Notes under the pieces: generated by a model
Database searches by the model: none
Told to the model about the DNA's origin: nothing
The model's input: only the letters and a program-made list of their open reading frames with translations
Shown here: one piece after another, positions 8,132 through 15,300 of the stretch
How the letters are laid out: every line of letters begins with the position of its first letter
Numbering within the stretch: position 1 is the first letter of the stretch
Source of the DNA: Peloplasma aerotolerans
GTDB lineage: Bacteria > Bacillota_I > Bacilli_A > Acholeplasmatales > Acholeplasmataceae
Direction of reading: 5' to 3'
Length of the DNA: 39,373 nucleotides
NCBI RefSeq assembly: GCF_030012175.1
Contig: NZ_JASCXW010000017.1
Span: forward strand, 1 to 39,373
Made by a program: the position numbers and the translations under genes

Positions 8132-8521
8132 CTATTCTAATGCATTTTTAATCGCAAGCAAAATGACCTTTGATGAATAGGTTGCTCCTGCGACTACATC
8201 TACTTCTAGACTTTGAAAGAATACGACATCAAAGATAATATCTTCAGCAGCTCTACCTTGTCCAGTTAAATGTTTTACGATCTCGATATTAGTAATCATA
8301 TGGTTCTCGATGGTCACTAAAACAATTGCTTCTACTGGAAAAGACTTATATTCACCTTGGTAAACACCATCATCAATTGCACTTAAGTCGACATTTGTAA
8401 TTTCTACTTCTCGCAATTTTGCAAACTCTGCATTTGATCGGTTTACAAAGTAAATAACTCCGGCTATAATTGCTAGAATAATCATCGTAAGAACTACTAA
8501 AAGTATAAAGTGTTTTTTCAT
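8132..8521 (-). CDS. Membrane-anchored FMN-binding domain protein
   Basis: Predicted electron-transfer flavoprotein. An N-terminal helix (about residues 5-27) anchors it, and an FMN-binding domain like those of RnfG and NqrC follows on the outside. DVVAGATYSSKVI near the C-terminus resembles the flavinylation motif (S/A-GAT-x-S/T), where ApbE-type enzymes attach FMN through a phosphodiester to a Thr or Ser. At 129 aa it is a minimal single-domain version. Its ATG overlaps the stop of the flavodoxin gene (ATGA) and has no clear ribosome site of its own, so translation is coupled. No ApbE gene lies in this window. The pairing suggests flavodoxin-linked electron transfer at the membrane, which is inference. 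Confidence 0.8.
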   Translation of the reverse strand: MKKHFILLVVLTMIILAIIAGVIYFVNRSNAEFAKLREVEITNVDLSAIDDGVYQGEYKSFPVEAIVLVTIENHMITNIEIVKHLTGQGRAAEDIIFDVVFFQSLEVDVVAGATYSSKVILLAIKNALE

Positions 8522-8961
8522 GAATGATAAGTATGAATCATATTCGATATATCAGACTCTCTTTTTTTAGAAGACCAGTTGACAGAAGTCGTATAACGAA
8601 CTGTACCGTTTTTGTTTTCAATAATTTTTTTCATTTGTTTAAGTGTTCGATTACCACCCATCCAAGCAAACGGAAAGTGATGTGTAATAAATAAATCAAC
8701 TGTCTTCTCGCTTAGATCAGGCAATTGATTTAAATATGTATTCATAACATGACTTAATGAAAATCCATGTACAGGGGATGCGAAGACCAAATGGTCATAA
8801 TCACCTACTTGAGGAACTTCTGTTAATTCAACGTTTTGAATACTCGGATTGTCAGAAGTTGCCTTAACTTCAAAAAAATCACAGCTTAAAACTTCATTTA
8901 ATCGATTGGCAACACTTCTCGTATTGCCTGTTTTAGAATATATAATAATACATTTTTTCAT
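8518..8961 (-). CDS. Flavodoxin-like protein
   Basis: Small FMN-binding electron carrier or flavodoxin-type reductase. The phosphate-binding loop YSKTGNT (residues 8-14) follows the first beta strand. A second cofactor segment, ASPVHGFSLS, follows about 65 residues later, and HHFPFAWMGGNRT lies in the third loop. The length (147 aa) is normal for short-chain flavodoxins. An AAGGTG ribosome site precedes the ATG. It is the first gene of a two-gene operon with the FMN-binding membrane protein. Two DNA dyads lie in its promoter region. Confidence 0.82.
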   Translation of the reverse strand: MKKCIIIYSKTGNTRSVANRLNEVLSCDFFEVKATSDNPSIQNVELTEVPQVGDYDHLVFASPVHGFSLSHVMNTYLNQLPDLSEKTVDLFITHHFPFAWMGGNRTLKQMKKIIENKNGTVRYTTSVNWSSKKRESDISNMIHTYHS

Positions 8962-8979
8962 AAAACACCTTTTAAAACT

Positions 8980-9023
8980 TATATCTAAGATATAGTTTGA
9001 TATTCATATCATACCATATCAAA
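8980..9023. promoter_or_regulatory. Two dyads in the flavodoxin operon promoter region
   Basis: TATATCTAAGATATA (8980-8994) is an odd-length perfect palindrome. Next to it, TTTGATAT (8996-9003) and ATATCAAA (9016-9023) form an inverted repeat with a 12-bp spacer. Both lie 19-62 bp upstream of the flavodoxin ATG, where the promoter should be, and are good operator candidates. Confidence 0.4.
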
Positions 9024-9054
9024 TAAGTGTCGTAAAGGTGCAATGATAAAATCT

Positions 9055-9765
9055 TTATGAATTTGTCTCGTCTTTATACTCACAAGCCTTTAAATTCAGA
9101 CGGTAACCAAGTCCCCATACGGTTTCAATCATTTGGATGTCGTCTTGGCATTTCAATTTTTTTCTAAGTCTAGTAATATGAATACCTAATGCATTATCTG
9201 TTGCAGATAGATCATCATCCCAAACATAACGAATGATCTTATCCTTTGAAACTAGGTTATCGTGGTGCTCGACAAGTATTTTTAATAATTTATATTCAAC
9301 GTTTGTCAATTTTATACGATGACCTTCATAAACAACTTCGCGATTATCAAAATTAATAACAAGTTTACCAATCTTAATGGATTGATGTGAATTCCTTTTT
9401 ACATTATTTAAGAATCTTAAAACTGCTTTGATTCTTGATGAGACTTCTTGACTAGAAAATGGGATATCAATATGACCTTCAGCACCATGCTCCATCAACA
9501 ATGCTTTTTCAGTTGGTAGATGGTTTCTAGAAAAAAGATACAAAGGACAAACTGCGTGTTGTTTGATCAATTGTATCATCTTGATGTTGTTCGCTTCTGA
9601 TGCATTTAAATGTAATAAAATAAAATCATATGAATCTAATTCTTGAGGACTTGAATCCAAATAATCTAAAGCTTCTGAATAAACATTAAAAAAATCTCTT
9701 TTAAAATAGTCAATCAATTCGATGTAAGGCGTTACATCATTAGAAATGAGTAATAAATTGTACAA
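9055..9765 (-). CDS. Orphan OmpR/PhoB-type regulator with degenerate receiver
   Basis: DNA-binding regulator with an N-terminal receiver-like domain (residues 1-118) and a C-terminal winged helix (about 129-225, ending ETVWGLGYRL). In the receiver the phospho-accepting aspartate is replaced: YDFILLHL has H52 where Asp is expected, and the conserved lysine before Pro-Phe is Ile (HIDIPF, I101). The beta-1 acidic pair reads N-D. It is therefore unlikely to be switched by a standard histidine kinase, and none is encoded nearby. I chose a TTG start at 9765 because GGGGAGG sits 8 nt upstream and the protein then begins MYNLLLISND, the normal beginning of a receiver. An ATG at 9786 would add seven residues without a ribosome site. 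It may regulate the divergent tyrosine-kinase gene. Confidence 0.85.
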   Translation of the reverse strand: MYNLLLISNDVTPYIELIDYFKRDFFNVYSEALDYLDSSPQELDSYDFILLHLNASEANNIKMIQLIKQHAVCPLYLFSRNHLPTEKALLMEHGAEGHIDIPFSSQEVSSRIKAVLRFLNNVKRNSHQSIKIGKLVINFDNREVVYEGHRIKLTNVEYKLLKILVEHHDNLVSKDKIIRYVWDDDLSATDNALGIHITRLRKKLKCQDDIQMIETVWGLGYRLNLKACEYKDETNS

Positions 9766-10096
9766 TTCAATAACCTCCCCAGGCATTGCATATATATCAT
9801 TATTATAGTGAATAACCTATTTCTTAATTACTTCAAAATGAAATAATTATGAATATTGTAAGAATATTTAGACGATTTTTGTCAAATTATGACGATTTAT
9901 TCAGTATTATATATTATTTGCGAATAAAAGTGCAATACTTTGCTTATTTGACATCTTTCCTATAAACCACAATATAATTCAATTAATAAAAAATTAATAT
10001 TTATCTTTTTATTTAGAAAGAATTACGAAATGAATAAAACATATAATGAATAATGTATGCTATCGATGAAAATCTACAATATCCGGGGTGAATATG
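9766..10096. other. Divergent intergenic region between the regulator and cpsD
   Basis: About 330 bp without a gene. It holds a TATAAT on the minus strand (9802-9807) for the regulator, a near-perfect dyad AATTACTTCA/TGAAATAATT (9826-9848), a direct repeat of GACGATTT at 9871 and 9891 (20 bp apart, two helical turns, as OmpR-type regulators often require), and a plus-strand promoter for cpsD. I see no RNA gene or small ORF in it. Confidence 0.55.
9948..9978 (+). promoter_or_regulatory. Promoter of cpsD
   Basis: TTGACA (9948-9953) and TATAAT (9973-9978) both match consensus, with a 19-bp spacer that is slightly long. A leader of about 110 nt would follow. Confidence 0.45.
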
Positions 10097-10816
10097 ATGT
10101 TTGGATTTAAAAAAGAATTAGAAGAAAATTATGAGTATGTAGTTGCTAAAGAAAAACCATTTTCTTATACTACAGAGTGTATTCAAAAAGTCATTGCAAA
10201 CATGGAAATGACAAATGTTGACCAAAAAAATAAAATCATTCAATTTACTTCTTCTTTATCTGGAGAAGGTAAAACAACGATTATATCTAACATTGCATAT
10301 CTCATGTCAAGAAAAAACAAAAAAGTGATTGTTGTCGATCTCGATTTGAGAAAACCAAAAATGCAACGTGTTTTTGATGTCCCTAATCGTCATGGATTAA
10401 CAGATTACTTAAAAGGCAACATCACTCAAGATGAAATGATTCGTCATTCACTATCACATGGTGTGGACTATATTCTTACAGGTGAACAAACAAATGCAAT
10501 CATCAATGTTTTAGAATCACAAAAACTAAAAGATTTAATTTCAACGCTTAGGTTAGCTTATGATTACATCTTAATAGACTCTCCACCAGTCATTGCAGTA
10601 TCTGACCCACTATATATTTCTCGACTTGTTGATGGTATCTTATTTTGTGTCGCTGACAAAAGAGCTTCAAAACCACTCGTTAAAGAAGCTGTTCAAACCG
10701 TACAGCGTGCAAACTCAAATATATTAGGTATGCTCATGACAAGATCGATTGTTATGGAAAAAGGTTATCGATATCGTTATGAATATGTCTATAACTACGG
10801 TAAAATTTCAACATAA
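10097..10816 (+). CDS. cpsD: CpsD/CapB-type bacterial tyrosine kinase
   Basis: BY-kinase that controls export or polymerisation of capsule/exopolysaccharide. From this start, Walker A SSLSGEGKTT lies at about 52-61, Walker A' VIVVDLDLRKPK at 77-88 and Walker B YILIDSPP at about 157-164. The C-terminal tail has six tyrosines at every second residue (GYRYRYEYVYNYG, 223-235), the autophosphorylation cluster. The cytoplasmic half is encoded alone: no Wzz/CpsC-type membrane activator and no CpsB phosphatase lie beside it. An in-frame GTG at 10088 lies inside the ribosome site GGGGTGA, which is 5 nt before the ATG at 10097, so I chose that ATG (ATG 10094 is also possible). It is divergent from the orphan regulator and ends at a terminator. 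Confidence 0.85.
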   Translation: MFGFKKELEENYEYVVAKEKPFSYTTECIQKVIANMEMTNVDQKNKIIQFTSSLSGEGKTTIISNIAYLMSRKNKKVIVVDLDLRKPKMQRVFDVPNRHGLTDYLKGNITQDEMIRHSLSHGVDYILTGEQTNAIINVLESQKLKDLISTLRLAYDYILIDSPPVIAVSDPLYISRLVDGILFCVADKRASKPLVKEAVQTVQRANSNILGMLMTRSIVMEKGYRYRYEYVYNYGKIST

Positions 10817-10822
10817 ATCAAA

Positions 10823-10857
10823 ACAACAGCTCGAAATTGAGCAGTTGTCTTTTTATT
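10823..10857 (+). terminator. Intrinsic terminator after cpsD
   Basis: ACAACAGCTC (10823-10832) pairs with GAGCAGTTGT (10839-10848) apart from one A-A mismatch, with a 6-nt loop and then CTTTTTATTT. It also lies at the end of the converging minus-strand hydrolase gene. Confidence 0.75.
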
Positions 10858-11644
10858 TAAAGCTTCGAATAGTCACAAGTATAGCATGTGCAGCATTTTC
10901 CCAATTTGGATCAATCGTTAGAAAATGACATAAATCATTCAAGATGATTGGTGCTACATTAAAAGCACTTGCAGTCTTCATAATCTTAGACTCATCAATA
11001 ATCATATCATCTTTAGAACCAATCACACCTATGGGTATCGTAATCCTTGTATAATCATCAATAAAAGGCTCTAAGAGGTCTTTTTTTACTAAAGACGACT
11101 CTTTGGTCAAACGTTTTCTAATTTCACTTAATTCGGTCGGATTCATGCGGTTGCTAAAAATCGTTTGGTTTAATAAGTGATCTAAAGTTATTTTCTCATT
11201 TGGATTTTCTTTTTTCAATTTCCTAAGGAAATCCCTTGTGTCATTAAAAAATAAACCTAAATGAGAATCTTTATCAATACCACCAGCTTCTGCTGATGAT
11301 AATAGGATAGCAGCATGAATTTCATCTTGGTAATCAGAAATAAAACGTTGCGTGATTGCTCCACCCATTGAATGTCCGATTAAAATAGGTTTCTTCTTTA
11401 AAATACTAACAACAGATTTAACATCACTGACATAATCATCAAGACGGTAAGTATCAATATCTTCATAACCTTCACTTTTTCCATGACCTCTTAAGCTCAA
11501 CGCATAACAGTCATATCCATGATTAGAAAAATATGATAAAAAGTGCTTGAAATACCAAGCACCACCTGCAGCTCCATGAATAAATAATAATGGAGGTTGA
11601 TTCGTTTTTTTCTTTGCTAGTTTCCTTAAGACTTCTAGTTTCAT
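10853..11644 (-). CDS. Alpha/beta hydrolase
   Basis: Predicted serine hydrolase (esterase or lipase-like). FIHGAAGGAWYF (residues 21-32) gives the oxyanion HG motif, LIGHSMGG carries the nucleophile S92, GSKDD (209-213) provides the acidic residue, and H240 in LCHFL is the likely catalytic histidine. A variable cap occupies about 125-195. There is no signal peptide, so it is cytoplasmic. The substrate cannot be inferred. AAGGTGA precedes the ATG. It is the last gene of the minus-strand run that starts near 15.8 kb, 51 nt after the GNAT gene. Confidence 0.82.
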   Translation of the reverse strand: MKLEVLRKLAKKKTNQPPLLFIHGAAGGAWYFKHFLSYFSNHGYDCYALSLRGHGKSEGYEDIDTYRLDDYVSDVKSVVSILKKKPILIGHSMGGAITQRFISDYQDEIHAAILLSSAEAGGIDKDSHLGLFFNDTRDFLRKLKKENPNEKITLDHLLNQTIFSNRMNPTELSEIRKRLTKESSLVKKDLLEPFIDDYTRITIPIGVIGSKDDMIIDESKIMKTASAFNVAPIILNDLCHFLTIDPNWENAAHAILVTIRSFK

Positions 11645-11695
11645 GAAATCACCTTATCTACATTTTACCATAAAAAACGTTTATTCGATGTGTAC

Positions 11696-12163
11696 CTAGA
11701 GCACAATCTCATAAACGTTTAGTTTTTGTTTACCAATGACATAAAAGATATGATCTTTGGGAACATCTTGTTCAAAGGCTATTAATGTACCACCAGATCT
11801 TGAAATCGTTCGGATTGACTTATTATTATTGCTTTCGCTTGTTATGAGGAGCATGCGATATCCATGCTCTCTAGCGATATCTTTAATCATTTCAAGAGCA
11901 TAGTAGCTATAATGATGTCCTTGATAATCTAGTTGAATTTCATATCCGATATGACCATGGACCATTGTTTCTTCGTTATATCCTAAGCGAAGCGTGATGG
12001 TTCCAATGGATTGCTTACCGCAAGTGATTTGAAACATGTAATAGGGTAGTGCATCTTTTTCCTTAGGAAAAAAACTAATCAGTTTTAAATCAACGACTGG
12101 ACCATAGATAAAGTCTTTCTTTAGCAGTTGATGATGTATTAAGCAATCATATTTACTTCTCAT
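11696..12163 (-). CDS. GNAT-family N-acetyltransferase
   Basis: Acetyl-CoA-dependent acyltransferase of unknown substrate. The GNAT core is seen as GTITLRLGY (beta 4), HIGYEIQLDYQGHHYSYYA (motif A, with a diverged Q-x-x-G/A pyrophosphate loop), and LLITSESNNNKSIRTISRSGG (motif B region, where neighbours of the acceptor bind). At 155 aa it is a single domain. The start overlaps the stop of the GNAT gene upstream (ATGA), so the two acetyltransferases are translated together. It belongs to the RimJ-like side of the family by its SNNNKS motif. Confidence 0.72.
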   Translation of the reverse strand: MRSKYDCLIHHQLLKKDFIYGPVVDLKLISFFPKEKDALPYYMFQITCGKQSIGTITLRLGYNEETMVHGHIGYEIQLDYQGHHYSYYALEMIKDIAREHGYRMLLITSESNNNKSIRTISRSGGTLIAFEQDVPKDHIFYVIGKQKLNVYEIVL

Positions 12164-12696
12164 AACTTCTTACTCAAAATTAAGTCGTGTTTACCCCTAC
12201 CATTTGCATCTGGCATAATACCTATCAATTGGTATCCATGTTTCATATAAAAGCGTGCTGGATGATTTTTTGGATCAAAATGTTTCATTTTGTCATAAAT
12301 ATCATCATATCCATCAGCATCTCTTAAACTTGATCTTCGATCATCTGACTCATCATCTGATGCAGCATAAATGGTCAATCCACCTAAAAATCGTGCTTTA
12401 TCTTCTAAATACTTGATTAATAAACCACCAAAACCTTTGTTTTGATATTTTGAATCAATGACCATTGGGTGTATTTCGTAAACGTTTCCGCTATAGCAAG
12501 GTAAAATACCACCCCAACCAATGAGTTGTCCAGAATCGATTAAAGCGTAAAAATAACCATCAGCCTCTAATTGCTCTGATATTTCATTTTGTGCATCTTC
12601 TACCTTATTCCAGCCGATTGGTAACTCTTTATTTAATAATAACGCACATTGATATAATTGTTTTTTACTCAAATCTCTTAAATCATGAAATTCCAT
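12160..12696 (-). CDS. GNAT-family N-acetyltransferase
   Basis: Single-domain acetyltransferase (178 aa). Motif A is clear: IHPMVIDSKYQNKGFGGLLIKYLEDKA, with the acetyl-CoA pyrophosphate loop Q-N-K-G-F-G. Earlier GWGGILPCY gives the central strand, and HPARFYMKHGYQLIGIMPDANG is the C-terminal alpha4-beta7 region. This last part, with KNHPARFY, resembles acetyltransferases annotated as acting on small molecules. An AGGAGA site precedes the ATG. The gene is 12 nt after the zinc-ribbon protein and overlaps the following GNAT gene by 4 bp. Confidence 0.82.
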   Translation of the reverse strand: MEFHDLRDLSKKQLYQCALLLNKELPIGWNKVEDAQNEISEQLEADGYFYALIDSGQLIGWGGILPCYSGNVYEIHPMVIDSKYQNKGFGGLLIKYLEDKARFLGGLTIYAASDDESDDRRSSLRDADGYDDIYDKMKHFDPKNHPARFYMKHGYQLIGIMPDANGRGKHDLILSKKL

Positions 12697-12708
12697 GGGA
12701 TTCTCCTT

Positions 12709-13206
12709 TTATATTCTAAATTGAATACCACAATGATTACAAAGCTTAGAACTAACTTGATTAAGTTCTTTACATTCTGGGCATTTTTTAAACATTGCAC
12801 ATCCACAATTATCACAATACATCGCATCAGGAAACATTTCCTTACCACATTGTGGACAGGTTTTTGATGGCAATGGTGTGTTTTTGAGTTGTTCAAAAAA
12901 CGCACCAGTTGAATCTTTTGATTTATTTAATATATCGCTTTTAATCGAATTATGAGCAACAAACTCATCATCACTTATTTGATACTTTTTAGTTTTTTTA
13001 ATATAACCAAATAACAACATCATCAATCCAAGTAAAAGGATTAGACCACCTATATAAGTTAAGTATATGATATTAGAGGAATCTGATGCAAAAAAATCGA
13101 TCATTGCAATCAACATGATGAAACATCCAATAACAATGAGTGCGACACCACTTTTTTTAAATCTATTTTTTATTTTTGCTAGGTCTTTTAAGTCATAATC
13201 CTTCAT
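12709..13206 (-). CDS. Two-helix membrane protein with double zinc ribbon
   Basis: Function unknown. Two membrane helices lie at about residues 18-39 and 47-68. A linker leads to two four-cysteine zinc ribbons at the C-terminus: CPQC...CDNC and CPEC...CNHC, both in the cytoplasm if the N-terminus is inside. Tandem zinc ribbons of this type are common in Firmicute membrane proteins and usually mediate protein contacts rather than catalysis. AGGTGGGG lies 7 nt before the ATG. The gene sits between a membrane protein and a GNAT in the same run. A shorter overlapping reading frame at 12678-12905 is a shadow of this gene. Confidence 0.78.
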   Translation of the reverse strand: MKDYDLKDLAKIKNRFKKSGVALIVIGCFIMLIAMIDFFASDSSNIIYLTYIGGLILLLGLMMLLFGYIKKTKKYQISDDEFVAHNSIKSDILNKSKDSTGAFFEQLKNTPLPSKTCPQCGKEMFPDAMYCDNCGCAMFKKCPECKELNQVSSKLCNHCGIQFRI

Positions 13207-13227
13207 CTAAAACCCCACCTATATTTC

Positions 13228-13809
13228 TTATTCCTTTGTATCCTTGAAATATACTTCACTTTCAAGATAACGATAAAACAATTTTTTTCTAATCCGTGAT
13301 TCATGACTTGTAAAAAAGAATACAGTAAATGCTTCCCACAATAGAAACCAACCACCAATAAATAAACCTTCTACCATAATCGAAAACAATAATTCAAATT
13401 GATCAACATTACGTAAAGTATAAGCTCCAATTAAAAACATAATACTTAATGTCATGTAAGTTAGCAATTGTCTATAATTAATTCTAAGAGTTTTTTGGAT
13501 AAAGAAAATAACAACTTTAAAATTGTTTTTTATGCCGGTAATGCTTTTTGATTCTTTATCATCATCTTTAATGGATAAAGGACGATAAAAACACAACTCT
13601 ACAGATTCTTTTAATGGAATCTCGGTTGCTGCTTGTTCTAAGTAATCAATAAGCTCAGGCTCTAAGTCCTTTCTTCTTAATGGAGAGGCATCCCATCCAT
13701 TAAATAGTTCAGAATAGTCGTCTAACGAGACTTCAATCACATACGCACCTGTTTCAGGATTTTTATTATAAATATTTTGAAACTCATGTTTTTTCTTTTT
13801 ATTAAACAT
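13228..13809 (-). CDS. Hypothetical two-helix membrane protein
   Basis: I do not recognise the family. The first ~85 residues are soluble, with a segment VSLDDYSELFNGWDASPLRR followed by EPELIDYLEQAA and ELCFYRP. Two hydrophobic segments lie at about 115-135 and 143-167 (counted from this start), and a basic cytoplasmic tail follows. The start is the ATG at 13809, 5 nt after the GGTGA of AGGTGA; the GTG nine bases upstream is part of that ribosome site. It follows a GNAT gene by 9 nt and precedes the zinc-ribbon membrane protein by 21 nt, so the two membrane proteins may act together (inference). Confidence 0.7.
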   Translation of the reverse strand: MFNKKKKHEFQNIYNKNPETGAYVIEVSLDDYSELFNGWDASPLRRKDLEPELIDYLEQAATEIPLKESVELCFYRPLSIKDDDKESKSITGIKNNFKVVIFFIQKTLRINYRQLLTYMTLSIMFLIGAYTLRNVDQFELLFSIMVEGLFIGGWFLLWEAFTVFFFTSHESRIRKKLFYRYLESEVYFKDTKE

Positions 13810-13818
13810 GTATATCAC

Positions 13819-14364
13819 CTACTTTTCTATAACAAACGTTAAAGCATCATACTTTTGACCATAAATGATTCTAAAGTCTTTAAACCGATTAATTTCATAA
13901 AAACCTATTTTTATTGCTGTATGAATCATAGGTGTATTTCCAGACCATGTCTGCAAATACACTTTTTGATATCCATGTGACCAAACAAGATCTAAATATA
14001 ATTGGATTGCCTTGCTTCCAAAACCAAGATTTCTATATTTAACTTCAGGAATAACTAAGCCTATAGCAACATGTTTTCCTTCTACATCATATTCGAAGTT
14101 ATCATTCATAAGATAATGACTTACCCATCCAATATGAGTTATTCCATCCAAATATATTTCCATTCTTGGTTGCAATTGATACATATTTCTTGTTTCAATT
14201 TGTTTTAACTTATTGGCTTTATATTGATTTGCATCAAAAGGATCATCTTTTTCCCATGGTGCATCCCAATCCATCCATTCAATTTCTTTTGTAAACCAGT
14301 AAATGGCATCTTCAACATCTCTTTCATTAAAAAGACGAAGTTCTATGTTATGTTCATTATTCAT
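13819..14364 (-). CDS. GNAT-family N-acetyltransferase (RimJ/RimL-like)
   Basis: Acetyltransferase of unknown substrate. IELRLFNERDVEDAIYWF opens the domain as in RimJ/RimL and aminoglycoside 6'-acetyltransferase relatives. VAIGLVIPEVKYRNLGFGSKAIQLYLD is motif A with the R-N-L-G-F-G loop, and LQTWSGNTPMIHTAIKIGF is the Asn-containing motif B. The region EWMDWDAPW is shared with small-molecule acetyltransferases of this branch. Two adjacent ATGs are possible (14367 and 14364); the second has better spacing from AGGTGA. The gene overlaps the stop of the squalene-cyclase-like gene, so translation is coupled. Confidence 0.82.
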   Translation of the reverse strand: MNNEHNIELRLFNERDVEDAIYWFTKEIEWMDWDAPWEKDDPFDANQYKANKLKQIETRNMYQLQPRMEIYLDGITHIGWVSHYLMNDNFEYDVEGKHVAIGLVIPEVKYRNLGFGSKAIQLYLDLVWSHGYQKVYLQTWSGNTPMIHTAIKIGFYEINRFKDFRIIYGQKYDALTFVIEK

Positions 14365-15296
14365 CATTCACCTTTTAATTCGTTATGGATACATGTTTGA
14401 TAAACATCAGGTCTATAGTGTTTTAAAACCTTTAAGGCTCTTAAAGTATTAAAGCGACCATAGGTTGTCATTTCAAGTTGAAAGTGGATTAAACCGGGAA
14501 TTTGAGTACCTCTTTTTAAACGTCCATCCTTTATGTTGTTTAGCAAAATTGTCATCACTTGATTAAGACGTTGATCATATGGATACTTCATATCTGCTAA
14601 GAGTTCAAGTACTCTTAAATAATCATATTTCCATCTTGGAGGATAATGATATTTAACCATACTTGGATGCAATGGTTGTTTTGATTTTTTGTTTAGAATA
14701 ACATCTCTAGATAATAAACACTCTATACCTTGTTGTATAGCTTTTTTAACATCTTCTAAACGATAAGTATAATTATTTTTAACAAATTCATGTAAGCCTT
14801 CTAAAACAGATATGGTTGTATGAACTGAACTGATTTTAGGATTTCTTCCACTATCCCACTGGCAGTTCCATCCACCATCATCAAACTGATGATCTAATAT
14901 GTAGTCCATCATTCTAGGGTTTCTTTGTTCATGGATGTTTGCGTAAGTAACTAATTGAATGAGCATACCAACAATGCACATATCTTGCTGTCTTTGACCT
15001 TTTTTTGGTTTCTCATCAATCCATAAATGATCAACTAAATTTTTAACTGCTTCATGATAAACATTGTGCATTGGATCAATTTCCATATACTTAAGTTCCA
15101 ATAAAGTGTAATGCGTAGAAATCCATTTTGGAGAATAGATACCATGCCCCCATCTTTTACTTTCAGAATCATATAAATGAATATATTTTTGTATATATCC
15201 ATCATCAATATATTTAACATCTTGATCAAGCAAATACTTATTGACAAGTCTTGCAATAACAGGGTCTCCCTGTTTTAGCCATGTTAATACGTTCAT
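14364..15296 (-). CDS. Squalene-cyclase/prenyltransferase-like toroid protein
   Basis: All-helical alpha/alpha toroid protein of the prenyltransferase and squalene-oxidase-repeat superfamily. The clearest repeat is QFDDGGWNCQWDSG (about residues 137-150), similar to QW repeats of terpene cyclases, and helical pairs fill the rest. At 310 aa it is half the length of squalene-hopene cyclase, lacks the DxDD protonation motif and has no membrane segment, so it is probably not a hopanoid cyclase. Similar stand-alone proteins occur in Bacilli beside acetyltransferases, with unknown function. AAAGGAT precedes the ATG. It lies between two GNAT genes, 4 nt after one and overlapping the other. Confidence 0.7.
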   Translation of the reverse strand: MNVLTWLKQGDPVIARLVNKYLLDQDVKYIDDGYIQKYIHLYDSESKRWGHGIYSPKWISTHYTLLELKYMEIDPMHNVYHEAVKNLVDHLWIDEKPKKGQRQQDMCIVGMLIQLVTYANIHEQRNPRMMDYILDHQFDDGGWNCQWDSGRNPKISSVHTTISVLEGLHEFVKNNYTYRLEDVKKAIQQGIECLLSRDVILNKKSKQPLHPSMVKYHYPPRWKYDYLRVLELLADMKYPYDQRLNQVMTILLNNIKDGRLKRGTQIPGLIHFQLEMTTYGRFNTLRALKVLKHYRPDVYQTCIHNELKGE

Positions 15297-15300
15297 TGTT

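Noticed and set aside
9766-10096. Riboswitch or small RNA in the largest gene-free stretch
   Set aside because: I see no GC-rich conserved helices or known aptamer motif; the features are better explained as promoters and protein-binding repeats.
12678-12905. Minus-strand open frame rich in Cys/His/Val overlapping the zinc-ribbon gene
   Set aside because: It lies almost wholly inside the zinc-ribbon protein gene in another frame, has no family pattern, and the zinc-ribbon gene has the ribosome site and clear CxxC pairs.
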